The notes beneath the pieces are model-generated. The model made no database searches. It had not been told where the DNA came from and worked only from the letters and a program-made list of their open reading frames with translations. Made by a program: the position numbers and the translations under genes. A stretch of DNA of 64,000 nt from Methylophaga sp. (GTDB taxonomy: Bacteria; Pseudomonadota; Gammaproteobacteria; Nitrosococcales; Methylophagaceae), in NCBI RefSeq assembly GCF_030651745.1, contig NZ_JAUSCC010000073.1, forward strand, positions 12,130-76,129, in the 5' to 3' direction. This document shows, piece after piece, positions 43,405-52,037 of the stretch (the stretch's first letter is position 1; every line of letters begins with the position of its first letter).

Positions 43405-45513
43405 ATGCATCTTTCTATTCAACAGCGTTTTAGTATTTGGGCCGGTCTGAGTCTATTGACTATAGTGGTGGTGACAGCACTGATTAGCGTTTGGCAATTT
43501 GGCTCAATCAAACAGAATCTTTCTGAGCAAAGCCGCGAGGTCACTCAGCAGCAAGCACAAAACTATTTACAATTATTGGCCCAAGATACTGCGGCGCAAT
43601 TGCGTATACCACTGGAAAAGGCCTTACATACCGCTCAGGCTAATGCGGCGGTAATGCAGGCCGTGGTTGCCGATTCAACAATCGCTGACAAACGTGCTCT
43701 GGCACTCAGTATCCTCGAGCGAACTTTGATGCTTAACAATGATTTCCTAGGTGTCTATGTTGCTTTTGAGCCAAATGCTTTGGACAGCAGTGATTTCCTA
43801 TATCGAGATAGTTTGGGCAGTGATTCTCGTGGGCGCTTCCAGCCCTATGTTGTGCGGTCAGGTAGTAACGCCTTTTTGGTGGAAAACCTGGAAGGGCTTG
43901 AAGATCATACGCTTGATGAGAATGGCGTAAGAGCAGGTGAGTATTACCTTTGTTCAAAAGACAGCAAAAGCAGCTGTGTTATTGATCCCTATCTTTATCC
44001 TGTTGACGGTGAGCAAGTTTTATTGACCACTCTGGTTGCACCAGTAATGGATAATGGCCGCTTTATCGGTAATACCGGCATTGATATTTCTGCCGCATTT
44101 TTGCAATCAGTGATTAAGGATGTGGCTGCCCAGCTTTATCAGGGGCTTGGTCAAACCTTATTAGTCAGCCCTCGTGGTGTAATTGTCGGACATAGTCAGC
44201 AGCCGGAGCTTATTGGCCAGAACCTCAGTGCTTTAGAGAACGATCTCAGAGAGGCATTACTCGCTGTAAGTATGGCTGGTCAAACTCAAATTTTGCAGCA
44301 GCAAGGGCAGTTTGTTGTGCTTAGCCCATTTAATATGCCAGGACATGAGCAGGGCTGGGTGACCTATCTTGCAGTTCCGGAAGCAGAAGTCCTGGCGGCA
44401 GTTGCTCAACAGGAGCAATTTCTTGGCCATGCACAAACAACCTTTATCACCACTACCAGTCTTCTAGGTTTGATTCTGGCACTGATTGGTGTTGGTGTTG
44501 TCTGGCTGGTGGCGCGTAGCAGTATCAAGCCATTATCAGATATGACAACGCTGGTTGCTTCTATTGCTGAAGGCGAGGGTGATTTGACTCAGAAGATTGA
44601 GATTCAACGGCAGGATGAGACCGGCAAATTATCCGCTCTGCTTAATATCTTTATCGGCAAACTACACAAGTTGATTCAGCAGTTAATCCCGTTGGGCGAA
44701 AATGTCAGTACGTTGTCTGCCGAAGGTCGTGAAATCAGTGAACAAACTCGATTACAGATGGATCAGCAACAACAGTTGCTTGAAGAAATGGTTTCTGCAG
44801 TCACAGAAATGGCAGCGTCTGCTCAGCAGATTGCAGGTAATGCCGATCGCACATCACAGTTTGTAAGCACAGCAAACGAGTCTTCACAATCTGGTGCAGG
44901 ACTGGTGCGGCGCACTTCAGAATCAATTCATGTGGTCAGTAACAGTGTGCGGGAATCTCAAACAGCGATGTTGGAGCTGGAAAAAAACAGTGAGGCGATT
45001 GTCAGCATTTTGTCTGTGATCCAGGGCATTGCTGAGCAAACCAACCTGTTGGCACTTAATGCCGCCATTGAAGCTGCCCGCGCTGGGGAGCAAGGACGTG
45101 GTTTTGCTGTGGTAGCAGATGAAGTACGCGCTCTGGCAAGTCGAACTCAGGTGGCCACGGTAGATATCCAAGACAAACTGAGCATACTGCAAAAAGGCAG
45201 TCGTCAGGCTGCTGCTGCAATGCAGCTAAGCGGAGAGCAGGTAACTGAAACAGTTGATCTGGCTCGTGCAGCAGAATCAGCATTAAAAGATATCCAGCAA
45301 GCCATTTTGGAAGTGACAGAAATGACTTTTCAGATTGCCTCAGCGACCGAAGAACAAAGCGCAGTCTGTGAAGATGTCAGTAAAAATCTGACAAAGATTT
45401 CACAGCTTGTTGAACACACAACCGAAGGTGCTCGTCACCTGAATCAGGTGGGCACCCAGCTGGACGAAGCGGCTAACAGCCTGAAACGTCAGCTAGGTTC
45501 ATTCAAGGTCTGA
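43405..45513 (+). CDS. Methyl-accepting chemotaxis protein with dCache-like sensor
   Basis: This receptor of about 702 residues has one TM near residues 12-32 and a second near 355-378. Between them lies a large periplasmic double-Cache-type sensor ([44 protein letters not shown]). HAMP follows, then the signalling domain. Its tip ([20 protein letters not shown], then [18 protein letters not shown]) is the invariant CheA/CheW-binding hairpin. I chose ATG 43405 because GGAG lies 6 bases before it. The ligand is unknown. No che genes are nearby, so the rest of the pathway lies elsewhere. It has no C-terminal NWETF-like tether. Confidence 0.93.
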   Translation: MHLSIQQRFSIWAGLSLLTIVVVTALISVWQFGSIKQNLSEQSREVTQQQAQNYLQLLAQDTAAQLRIPLEKALHTAQANAAVMQAVVADSTIADKRALALSILERTLMLNNDFLGVYVAFEPNALDSSDFLYRDSLGSDSRGRFQPYVVRSGSNAFLVENLEGLEDHTLDENGVRAGEYYLCSKDSKSSCVIDPYLYPVDGEQVLLTTLVAPVMDNGRFIGNTGIDISAAFLQSVIKDVAAQLYQGLGQTLLVSPRGVIVGHSQQPELIGQNLSALENDLREALLAVSMAGQTQILQQQGQFVVLSPFNMPGHEQGWVTYLAVPEAEVLAAVAQQEQFLGHAQTTFITTTSLLGLILALIGVGVVWLVARSSIKPLSDMTTLVASIAEGEGDLTQKIEIQRQDETGKLSALLNIFIGKLHKLIQQLIPLGENVSTLSAEGREISEQTRLQMDQQQQLLEEMVSAVTEMAASAQQIAGNADRTSQFVSTANESSQSGAGLVRRTSESIHVVSNSVRESQTAMLELEKNSEAIVSILSVIQGIAEQTNLLALNAAIEAARAGEQGRGFAVVADEVRALASRTQVATVDIQDKLSILQKGSRQAAAAMQLSGEQVTETVDLARAAESALKDIQQAILEVTEMTFQIASATEEQSAVCEDVSKNLTKISQLVEHTTEGARHLNQVGTQLDEAANSLKRQLGSFKV

Positions 45514-45529
45514 TTGATTACAGTAATGA

Positions 45530-46414
45530 TCACATCTGCATACGCCCACCAGTGACACCGTAAATTTCACCAGTCACATAGCTGGCATCAGCTGATGCCA
45601 AAAATACATAAACCGGCGCTAATTCAGCCGGCTGTGCCGGACGGCCAAATAAAGTATTGGCACCAAAATTTTTCACTTTTTCATCCGGCATGGTGGTTGG
45701 GATTAACGGTGTCCACACCGGTCCCGGTGCCACGCCGTTGACTCTGACACCTTGATTAATCGCTTCAGCAGCAAGTGAAATGGTGAAATTAGCAATAGCC
45801 GCTTTGGTGGCAGCATAAGGCGCCAGATTACTACTGGGTTCAAATGCCTGAATAGAAGTCGTATTGATAATCGAACCGCCCGGTGGAATGTGTTTCAACG
45901 CGGCGCGGGAGAAATGAAAGAACGCTTCAATATTTGTTTGAAACGCATAGCTGATTTCGTCATCAGGAATATCGTGTATTGATTCATAAGTTTGTTGGAA
46001 GGCGGCGTTATTCACCAGAATATCCAGCCGTCCATATTCTTCGATACATACCTCTACAGCCTTATCACAGGCGGCCCGATTGTTGGATTGGTCCATTTTT
46101 ATCGATAGAACTTGTCTGCCTGCTTCCTTTACTAACCGCTCAGTTTCATAGGCATCATCTTGTTCACAGAGATAAGTAAACACTATATCGGCTCCCTCTC
46201 GGGCATAGGCGAGGGCAACTGCCATGCCGATTCCACTGTCGCCGCCGCTAATCAAAGCCACTTTTCCGGCAAGACGATCATGGCCCTGATAAGTGCTTTC
46301 ACCATGATCAGGTGTCGGCTGCATTTTGTTCTCTTCCCCTGGCAGTTTTTGCTGCTGAATTTCAAACTCTGGTCGAGGATAACGATTTCTCGGATCTATA
46401 GCATTGTTCATCAT
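45530..46414 (-). CDS. Short-chain dehydrogenase/reductase (YghA-like)
   Basis: This 294-residue NAD(P)-dependent oxidoreductase has an N-terminal extension (PRNRYPRPEFEIQQQKLPGE) of the YghA/glucose-dehydrogenase-like SDR group. The nucleotide loop is SGGDSGIG at 56-63, then NNAA. The catalytic Ser is in NTTSIQAF and the Tyr-Lys pair in PYAATKAA. The end GVTGGRMQM is typical. An AAGGAG site precedes the ATG. Such SDRs are often linked to general stress regulons, and here it is divergent from two ferritin-like stress-type genes. The substrate is unknown. Confidence 0.92.
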   Translation of the reverse strand: MMNNAIDPRNRYPRPEFEIQQQKLPGEENKMQPTPDHGESTYQGHDRLAGKVALISGGDSGIGMAVALAYAREGADIVFTYLCEQDDAYETERLVKEAGRQVLSIKMDQSNNRAACDKAVEVCIEEYGRLDILVNNAAFQQTYESIHDIPDDEISYAFQTNIEAFFHFSRAALKHIPPGGSIINTTSIQAFEPSSNLAPYAATKAAIANFTISLAAEAINQGVRVNGVAPGPVWTPLIPTTMPDEKVKNFGANTLFGRPAQPAELAPVYVFLASADASYVTGEIYGVTGGRMQM

Positions 46415-46758
46415 TTCTGGGCTCCTTATACCGTTAATAATTAAGGATTAGTTGTTATTCGCTCAGTTGATTATGGTGAATGCAAAAGCTATTCCTTTCA
46501 GTAGAGGTGCCTGAAAAGCTGAGGATCATTTGCCAACTCTATTATCAAAAACGACAGGCAAACTCTTCGCTAAGTAAAAATTACCGATGATAGGAATTTT
46601 TTATATAGAAAATAGAACAATTTTTGGGAGTATTTTCACTCAATTCTGTTCAAATTGGCGTGATAGCGTTGTTACATCATAGAAACGGTTTACTGGCATA
46701 GAGATTGCGAAATAGCTAGTTAATTAAAACACCAGTACTCACAAAAAGTGATAAGCAT
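46415..46758. other. Divergent control region (SDR/ferritin-like)
   Basis: The 344-bp gap is AT-rich. It contains the AAGGAG site for the SDR gene and a sigma-54-type promoter at 46694-46708 for the ferritin-like gene. No gene or stable RNA was recognised. Confidence 0.5.
46694..46708 (+). promoter_or_regulatory. Sigma-54-type (-24/-12) promoter
   Basis: TGGCATAGAGATTGC fits the RpoN consensus TGGCAC-N5-TTGC with one mismatch, and the GG and GC dinucleotides are 10 bases apart as required. Transcription would start near 46720, giving a short leader before the ATG at 46759. An enhancer-binding activator would be needed; none is encoded nearby. Confidence 0.65.
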
Positions 46759-47238
46759 ATGATGAACATAATGAACAACAACGAGATTAGTAATAGCGAT
46801 GTCATGAACTCGAAAAACATAATTTCTAAGTTAGAGGATTTGGTGGCGTTGGAATTCAATGCCATAGAAACCTATGAAGCAGCGATAGAACGTATAGAAA
46901 ATCTCGACTATCGGGCCACAATGACCGAGTTTCTCAGTGAACATGAACAGCATTTGATGCAATTGTGTGATGCGATTATCCAAGAAGGGGGGACACCTCC
47001 CAAAGGAGCAGATTTCAAGCAGTTTTTAACTAAAGGCCCGGTAATCATTGCTGGAATTGGTGGGGATAAAGCTGTTTTGCAAGCCATGTTGTTGAACGAG
47101 AGTTTAACTAACAAGCTCTATGAAAATGCTAATGAAGAAGTCTTTCCCGGCTATATTCAACTTATGTTGAAACAGGCCTTGGGGGATGTGCGTCACCATC
47201 GGGTGTGGATTGAATCTGCCATAGAACAACTTAAATGA
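46759..47238 (+). CDS. Ferritin-like domain protein
   Basis: This 159-residue protein is helical. It carries a Glu/His pattern of a di-iron four-helix bundle: ALEFNAIETYEAAIERIEN, EFLSEHEQHLMQL and GDVRHHRVWIES. Conserved ExxH-type pairs are visible in two helices. It resembles the DUF2383/ferritin-like domain group rather than true bacterioferritin. It would bind iron or protect against oxidation, but this is inference. It lies behind a sigma-54-type promoter and begins a run with a secreted protein and a second ferritin-like protein. Confidence 0.8.
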   Translation: MMNIMNNNEISNSDVMNSKNIISKLEDLVALEFNAIETYEAAIERIENLDYRATMTEFLSEHEQHLMQLCDAIIQEGGTPPKGADFKQFLTKGPVIIAGIGGDKAVLQAMLLNESLTNKLYENANEEVFPGYIQLMLKQALGDVRHHRVWIESAIEQLK

Positions 47239-47289
47239 TTAACAAAGTAAATTAAGAGAATTATTTTTGAAACAATTGGTTATATCAAG

Positions 47290-47304
47290 CTGTCATTTTG
47301 ACAG
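47290..47304 (+). other. Small hairpin upstream of the Pro/Gln-rich protein gene
   Basis: CTGTCATTTTGACAG forms a 6-bp stem with a 3-nt loop, 26 bp before the start of the gene at 47331. It may be an operator half-site pair or a leader stem. Nothing more can be said from sequence. Confidence 0.3.
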
Positions 47305-47330
47305 ATACATTGCAATAAAGGATTAGAGAA

Positions 47331-47726
47331 ATGTTTAAAAAGTTATTTGTTCCATTAGCGGTATCGGCCCTATATTTTGCAACTCCGGTCATAGCTGAGG
47401 ATTTAAACCAGCCCCAAGACCACCGTTCAACGATTAATCAACAGCAAAATAATCAAGTCGGGCAGCCAATCGACAACCGGATTGATAGTGAAATCAGACA
47501 GAATCAATCCAATACACCGATTACCCCGCAAACCAGACAACCTTTACCGGCTAATCCTCCTTCACGATCCGTTATGACCCCTGAGCCTCCGCCACCACCG
47601 ACTCAAGTTAATCCACAAACCCCGCAAACAACGGATCCATCTTTACCTAATACCGGAGCTCCCGCGGGGAATACGCCAGTTGTTCCTGGTACAACTTATC
47701 CGGATAACACTACCCCTTATCGTTGA
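47331..47726 (+). CDS. Secreted Pro/Gln/Asn-rich protein
   Basis: This 131-residue protein has a signal peptide (MFKKLFVPLAVSALYFATPV, cleavage after IAE or nearby). The mature chain is of low complexity: Gln/Asn-rich (NQQQNNQVGQPIDNRID), then proline-rich (TPEPPPPPTQVNPQTPQTTD). It has no cysteine and no predicted fold, so it should be disordered and periplasmic or cell-surface. It lies between two ferritin-like genes. The function is unknown. Confidence 0.65.
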   Translation: MFKKLFVPLAVSALYFATPVIAEDLNQPQDHRSTINQQQNNQVGQPIDNRIDSEIRQNQSNTPITPQTRQPLPANPPSRSVMTPEPPPPPTQVNPQTPQTTDPSLPNTGAPAGNTPVVPGTTYPDNTTPYR

Positions 47727-47864
47727 AATCATTATGAAATAGTTATCGACGATAATTTTATTGCTCAATTTGGAAGAGCCTGCGGTGTTGAATAGTCGAC
47801 TTTTATGACGCCGCTTTAATTTAACAACGCAACATGTAAGGTCAAATAGATAAAGGACGCTGCT

Positions 47865-48572
47865 ATGCCACATGCCAGAAAACTTGATAGTCAGTCTATT
47901 ACCAGCCAACAAAACCGGTTTTCTAAAACAGTTGCCGGTGACCACTTACCTAACCCAGATGCATCGGAAAACAGCCGAGCAAAAATACTGCTACACCCTG
48001 AATTCACAATTGATGAAATGGATTTCGAAGCGTTGAGTAAAGCCGTTCCTGATGGAACCGTTGGTGTGATCAATGAGGTGCACCAGCATAATACTGAATT
48101 GTTACTGCGAAAATTAGGTCAACGTCTCGCTTTTGAACGTGCCAGTGTCAGGCTTTATGAAGCGCTTATTTTTAAATGTCTCGCGTTACAAAAAGGTCAA
48201 AGAAAGGTTGTTTCTTTGGATCAATTACGACAATTTCGTGATGAGGAAGTCGAGCACAGTCTGTTGCTCAAAAAAGCAATCGAGACATTAGGCTTTGATG
48301 CAGATGACTGGATACCTGAAATGGACTCCACACTGCTGTCAACTTTGCAAATACCTAAAGTCTTCAGTAAGAAAAATACCACTATCCTGCAATGTTTGGA
48401 GTCGGTGCAGATCTTTGCTACCAACGATAATGCTGAATGGCATACCCTGCACGGCTTATTCACCAATATGGGATTACAGGATGTGGCAGAAGAATTTAAT
48501 CAGGCGCTTGAAGAAGATAGCAGGCAATTGGAAACCATTTCTCGTTGGATATATCAGTTATCCCACGCTTGA
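47865..48572 (+). CDS. Ferritin-like protein, second copy
   Basis: This 235-residue protein is helical. It has an N-terminal extension of about 70 residues (MPHARKLDSQSITSQQNRFS) that includes HPEFTIDEMDFEA. A bundle-like region follows: LAFERASVRLYEALIFKC and QFRDEEVEHSLLLKKAIETL (the ExxH motif is visible). A further helical pair (LESVQIFATNDNAEWHTLHG) ends near EEFNQALEEDSRQLETI. It is likely related to the first ferritin-like protein by fold, not by close sequence. An AAGGAC-type ribosome site precedes the ATG. Confidence 0.75.
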   Translation: MPHARKLDSQSITSQQNRFSKTVAGDHLPNPDASENSRAKILLHPEFTIDEMDFEALSKAVPDGTVGVINEVHQHNTELLLRKLGQRLAFERASVRLYEALIFKCLALQKGQRKVVSLDQLRQFRDEEVEHSLLLKKAIETLGFDADDWIPEMDSTLLSTLQIPKVFSKKNTTILQCLESVQIFATNDNAEWHTLHGLFTNMGLQDVAEEFNQALEEDSRQLETISRWIYQLSHA

Positions 48573-48596
48573 AGATTCAGTCATTCCCTTGAAATG

Positions 48597-48630
48597 AAAA
48601 CGGGGAGGAATCGATCCTCCCCGTTTTTTT
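48597..48630 (+). terminator. Strong terminator after the ferritin-like gene
   Basis: AAAACGGGGAGGA (48597-48609) pairs with TCCTCCCCGTTTT around a 5-nt loop (48610-48614) and is followed by a T run to 48630. It is a classic Rho-independent terminator, 24 bp past the stop. It also serves the convergent P450 remnant, whose last codon lies within the T run. Confidence 0.95.
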
Positions 48631-49315
48631 ATGTTTCAGCTGTAACGGCAGCAGAAAAGGGTTTTACTTTACAAATAATAAAACCACTTTCTGGCAAAGT
48701 AGGCATTTTGTTAGGTGGCAAAAACAGATTTTGTGCTGGAACGACATAATCCACTTCCATGGTCAGTACTTTCCCGGCACTTTCAATCATACGAATAAAC
48801 TGGTGAGTACGATGTTTTATTTCATCTGGTTCTAACGGTACTCCTGCTCACTGGCAGATTGATTGGGTAAGCACCTCAGCAGCCGCTTCTTTCAAAACAA
48901 CAGGTGAATCCCGTTGTTGCCAATCATTAATCGCTGCAAGCCAGTAACGGTGGCTAATCTGGACCAGTTCATCCAGTGATTGTTTTGTCATTAAATCCAT
49001 AAACATGGCATTACGACGCCGATGTGCTTCGCCGTCCAGACCTTGCACACCTTTTTCACCAAACAGGGTTTTCATCAGTCGTTTAGGTGCAGCACCACTG
49101 CGTTGAAATTTATTTTCGTCATAAAAAATTTCCGAGGCTTCACGACCCACCATACAGATGGTAGGTTTTAGCAGTAAGCGAGTTTAAAACACATCCGTAT
49201 CCATTTGTTGACAACGATTACGGATAAAGTCGTAACCTTCCTGATGTAAAGCCAAAGTGCTGTCAAAGGAGTGGTCGCGAGGAGGGGTATTGAGGAGAGT
49301 TTGATTATCAGACAT
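48629..49315 (-). pseudogene. Decayed CYP152-type cytochrome P450 (fatty acid peroxygenase-like)
   Basis: The minus strand encodes one continuous frame from ATG at 49315 to TAA at 48629. It carries two in-frame stops: TAA at 49184-49186 (between MDTDVF and TRLLLKPTICMVGREA) and TGA at 48848-48850 (after LTQSICQ, where relatives have a Trp). The recognisable N-terminal P450 152 part (LMKTLFGEKGVQGLDGEAHR, RRRNAMFMDLMTKQS) leads to EDPDEIKHR-like AGVPLEPDEIKHRTHQFIRM. It then jumps at about 48770 to the C-terminal end KVLTMEVDYVVPAQNLFLPP, with MPTLPESGFII. About 190 residues, including the heme-Cys loop, are missing in frame. The gene is therefore dead but decayed recently. Confidence 0.85.
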
Positions 49316-49500
49316 AAATCATCCTTTCAAATTGTCGGGATTAAATCTGGACAACTTGATGTGCAGAAAATTCATTGCCGTTTGTCAGCCACAAATTAAC
49401 AGTATCATCTGTAAATTATTGATTAACTACAACTTATCTTGACACTTAAGACGCGTTTGCGTCACCATGGATTTATCGACACCAGCCAGACAGAAAAGCT

Positions 49501-50847
49501 ATGAAAAGTGTCATGACCAAGTGTTATTTCGCCACAATGATGTTGGTGATCAGTTGTCTGTTGTTTGGGCATAACCATGCCTATGCCGCGGATAAAGTCT
49601 GGACGCTGTCAATTCAGGGGGCAATCAGTCCTGCTTCAGCTGATTTTTTTATCAGCACGCTGCGTAAGGCTGAAAAAGAAAATATTCAGTTACTGGTATT
49701 ACAACTGGATACGCCGGGCGGTCTGGACCCTTCCATGCGTGACATCATCAAAGCCATTCTGTCTGCCAAAATCCCTGTTGCTACCTATGTTTCTCCCTCT
49801 GGTTCAAGAGCTGCCAGTGCAGGTACCTATATTCTCTATGCCAGTCATATTGCTGCTATGGCTCCGGCAACCAATGTCGGGTCTTCCACACCTGTCAAAA
49901 TGCAGCCAGGTCGCATCTCTCCCGATTTTGAAAAAGATAAGGATAAAGAAAACTCACCCGATGCCATGGATAAAAAAATGCTGAATGATGCGGTGGCCTA
50001 TATCCGTGGTTTGGCTGAACTTCGTGGCCGTAATGCGGATTGGGCCGAAGAAACCGTTCGTGAAGCTGCCAATCTCAGTGCCTCAGAAGCCCTCGAGAAA
50101 GGTGTGATCGATATGGTGGAAAAAGATCTGCAACAGCTTTTACAGAGCTTGAATGGCAGAGAGGTGATACTGGAAAGTGGCAGTGTGACGCTGCAACTGG
50201 ACAATATCGAACTCACTGAAATCGAAGCAGGTTGGCGCTATGAGTTATTAAGCCTGATTACCGGTCCCAATATCGCCTATATATTATTGATGATTGGTAT
50301 TTACGGATTGATTCTGGAGTTTTACAACCCAGGTATGGGCGTTGCCGGTGTTGTCGGGGTCATTTGCTTATTACTGGCGGCTTTTGCATTACATATGTTG
50401 CCGATTAATTATGCCGGGTTGGCCTTATTGATTGTCGGGATTGGATTGATGATGGGGGAAGCATTCAGTCCCTCATTCGGAATACTCGGAATCGGAGGTT
50501 TACTGGCCTTTATTTTCGGTTCGATTATGTTGATGGATAGTGAGTTACCGGCATACCAGATTTCCATGCCATTAATCGCTGCACTGGCTGTTACCTCATT
50601 GGCTATTTTTGTATTTGTTATTGGTGCGGCATTGCGTGCCCGAAAAACCATGGTGGTAAGTGGACAGGAAGCCATTATCGGCGCGCAGGCAGAGGCCAGA
50701 GAAGATTTTACCGGCCATGGAAAAGTCTATGCGATGGGCGAGCAGTGGCAGGCTTATAGTACAGAACATATTGGCAAAGGACAGATGCTGAGGATAGTTG
50801 CACGTGATGGTCTTGTCCTACATGTGGAAGCAATCAAGGAGCAATGA
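49501..50847 (+). CDS. nfeD: NfeD family membrane serine protease-like protein
   Basis: This 448-residue protein has a signal peptide ([16 protein letters not shown]). A ClpP-like serine protease domain follows, with the nucleophile Ser in [14 protein letters not shown] and Lys in [16 protein letters not shown]. About four TM helices (260-375) lead to the C-terminal NfeD OB domain ([20 protein letters not shown]). The protease acts on membrane or SPFH partners. It overlaps the next gene, a slipin, by ATGA. NfeD-slipin pairs are conserved and form membrane quality-control modules. Confidence 0.94.
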   Translation: MKSVMTKCYFATMMLVISCLLFGHNHAYAADKVWTLSIQGAISPASADFFISTLRKAEKENIQLLVLQLDTPGGLDPSMRDIIKAILSAKIPVATYVSPSGSRAASAGTYILYASHIAAMAPATNVGSSTPVKMQPGRISPDFEKDKDKENSPDAMDKKMLNDAVAYIRGLAELRGRNADWAEETVREAANLSASEALEKGVIDMVEKDLQQLLQSLNGREVILESGSVTLQLDNIELTEIEAGWRYELLSLITGPNIAYILLMIGIYGLILEFYNPGMGVAGVVGVICLLLAAFALHMLPINYAGLALLIVGIGLMMGEAFSPSFGILGIGGLLAFIFGSIMLMDSELPAYQISMPLIAALAVTSLAIFVFVIGAALRARKTMVVSGQEAIIGAQAEAREDFTGHGKVYAMGEQWQAYSTEHIGKGQMLRIVARDGLVLHVEAIKEQ

Positions 50848-51599
50848 ACATGCAAACATTCATTATCGTAATTGCACTAATGATCGTCGCGTTGATTCTC
50901 AGTACTTTCAGGGTACTGCGGGAATATGAGCGTGGCGTAATCTTTTTATTGGGCCGGTTTTATAAAGTGAAAGGGCCGGGGTTGATAGTGGTGATTCCGC
51001 TGATTCAACAGATGGTCAAAGTAGATTTACGGACTTTGGTATTGGATGTACCTTCTCAGGATTTGATCACCAGAGATAATGTGTCGGTTAAGGTCAATGC
51101 CGTCTTATATTTTCGGGTGGTGGATCCGCAAAAAGCCATTATCAATGTGGAAAACTATATGGAAGCCACCGGGCAATTGGCGCAGACAACCTTACGCTCC
51201 GTATTGGGGCAGCATGAACTGGATGAGTTGTTGGCGGAGCGCGATCGCTTGAACGATGATATTCAGACGATTCTGGATCGGCAAAGCGATCAGTGGGGTA
51301 TCAAGGTCTCCAATGTTGAAATCAAGCACGTAGACATTGATGAGAGCATGATTCGGGCGATTGCCAAACAGGCCGAAGCAGAACGTGAACGCCGCGCCAA
51401 AGTCATCCATGCCGATGGTGAGTTTCAGGCTTCCGGTAAACTGGTGGAGGCCGCTGAACAACTGGCTCGTCAACCTACCGCAATTCAACTGCGTTATCTG
51501 CAAACACTGACGGAAATTGCCGGAGATAAAAGCTCCACCATTGTTTTTCCGGTGCCTTCTCAGTTATTGGACAGCCTGCATAAGATGATGAATAAATAA
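50844..51599 (+). CDS. Slipin/SPFH domain (band 7) protein
   Basis: This 251-residue protein has an N-terminal membrane helix ([20 protein letters not shown]). The SPFH domain follows ([40 protein letters not shown] and [20 protein letters not shown]). A coiled-coil segment ([20 protein letters not shown]) mediates oligomers. It is a scaffold of membrane microdomains and partner of the NfeD protease encoded by the overlapping upstream gene. The family assignment is firm. The physiological role in this organism is inferred. Confidence 0.95.
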   Translation: MNMQTFIIVIALMIVALILSTFRVLREYERGVIFLLGRFYKVKGPGLIVVIPLIQQMVKVDLRTLVLDVPSQDLITRDNVSVKVNAVLYFRVVDPQKAIINVENYMEATGQLAQTTLRSVLGQHELDELLAERDRLNDDIQTILDRQSDQWGIKVSNVEIKHVDIDESMIRAIAKQAEAERERRAKVIHADGEFQASGKLVEAAEQLARQPTAIQLRYLQTLTEIAGDKSSTIVFPVPSQLLDSLHKMMNK

Positions 51600-51672
51600 T
51601 AAACCGCTGAAACTCAGCAAAGAGATTCTGTCTCTACTTTACGGTCACTGTAGCCACCAACACCTGCATTGC

Positions 51673-51731
51673 TGCCATGTTCGATTAATCAGTCTGAACA
51701 TGGCAGAAGCGCTGGGAGTATCTGTTATAAT
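51673..51731 (+). promoter_or_regulatory. Inverted repeat and extended -10 upstream of metH
   Basis: TGCCATGTTC (51673-51682) and GAACATGGCA (51696-51705) form a 10-bp perfect inverted repeat with a 13-nt spacer. An extended -10, TGTTATAAT (51723-51731), lies 18 bp beyond it; TATAAT itself is 51726-51731. The repeat would overlap the -35 zone and may be an operator or the terminator of the slipin gene. No good -35 is present. Confidence 0.45.
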
Positions 51732-51748
51732 CAGGTGTTTTTTTTAAC

Positions 51749-52015
51749 TAGGGTCTGTTTGTCTTTCATTGCCGCCTCTGTTGTGATTGAAAATGCACTA
51801 ATCAAGGCGCGAGGAATGCAGTTTAGTCGTTCTAAATAAATGACGAGCAACGCAGAGTGGTGCATTTTCAGCCACAACCCGTAGGGCTGGGACTCATTCC
51901 GCTCCACGGCGTTGGAAATGACTTATGTAGAACAACTACACCACATCATTTCCGCCTTGTTGGACGAAAATGAGCCTCCAGCAGTGGTGGCTATGAAAGA
52001 TAAACAGACCCTCTA
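51749..52015 (-). mobile_element. MITE-like palindromic element, copy 2
   Basis: This 267-bp element is the inverted partner of the copy at 38779-39044. The minus strand begins GAGGGTCTGTTTATCTTTCA, corresponding to the left end of copy 1. The plus strand starts TAGGGTCTGTTTGTCTTTCA. Internal stems include GGAAATGA with TCATTTCC and TGAAAATGCAC with GTGCATTTTCA. No transposase or coding frame is present. It lies between a candidate promoter (51723-51731) and metH, ending 22 bp before the metH start, so it would be in the metH leader RNA. Confidence 0.8.
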
Positions 52016-52037
52016 ACTGCCTGACAGGAAAACCGTT

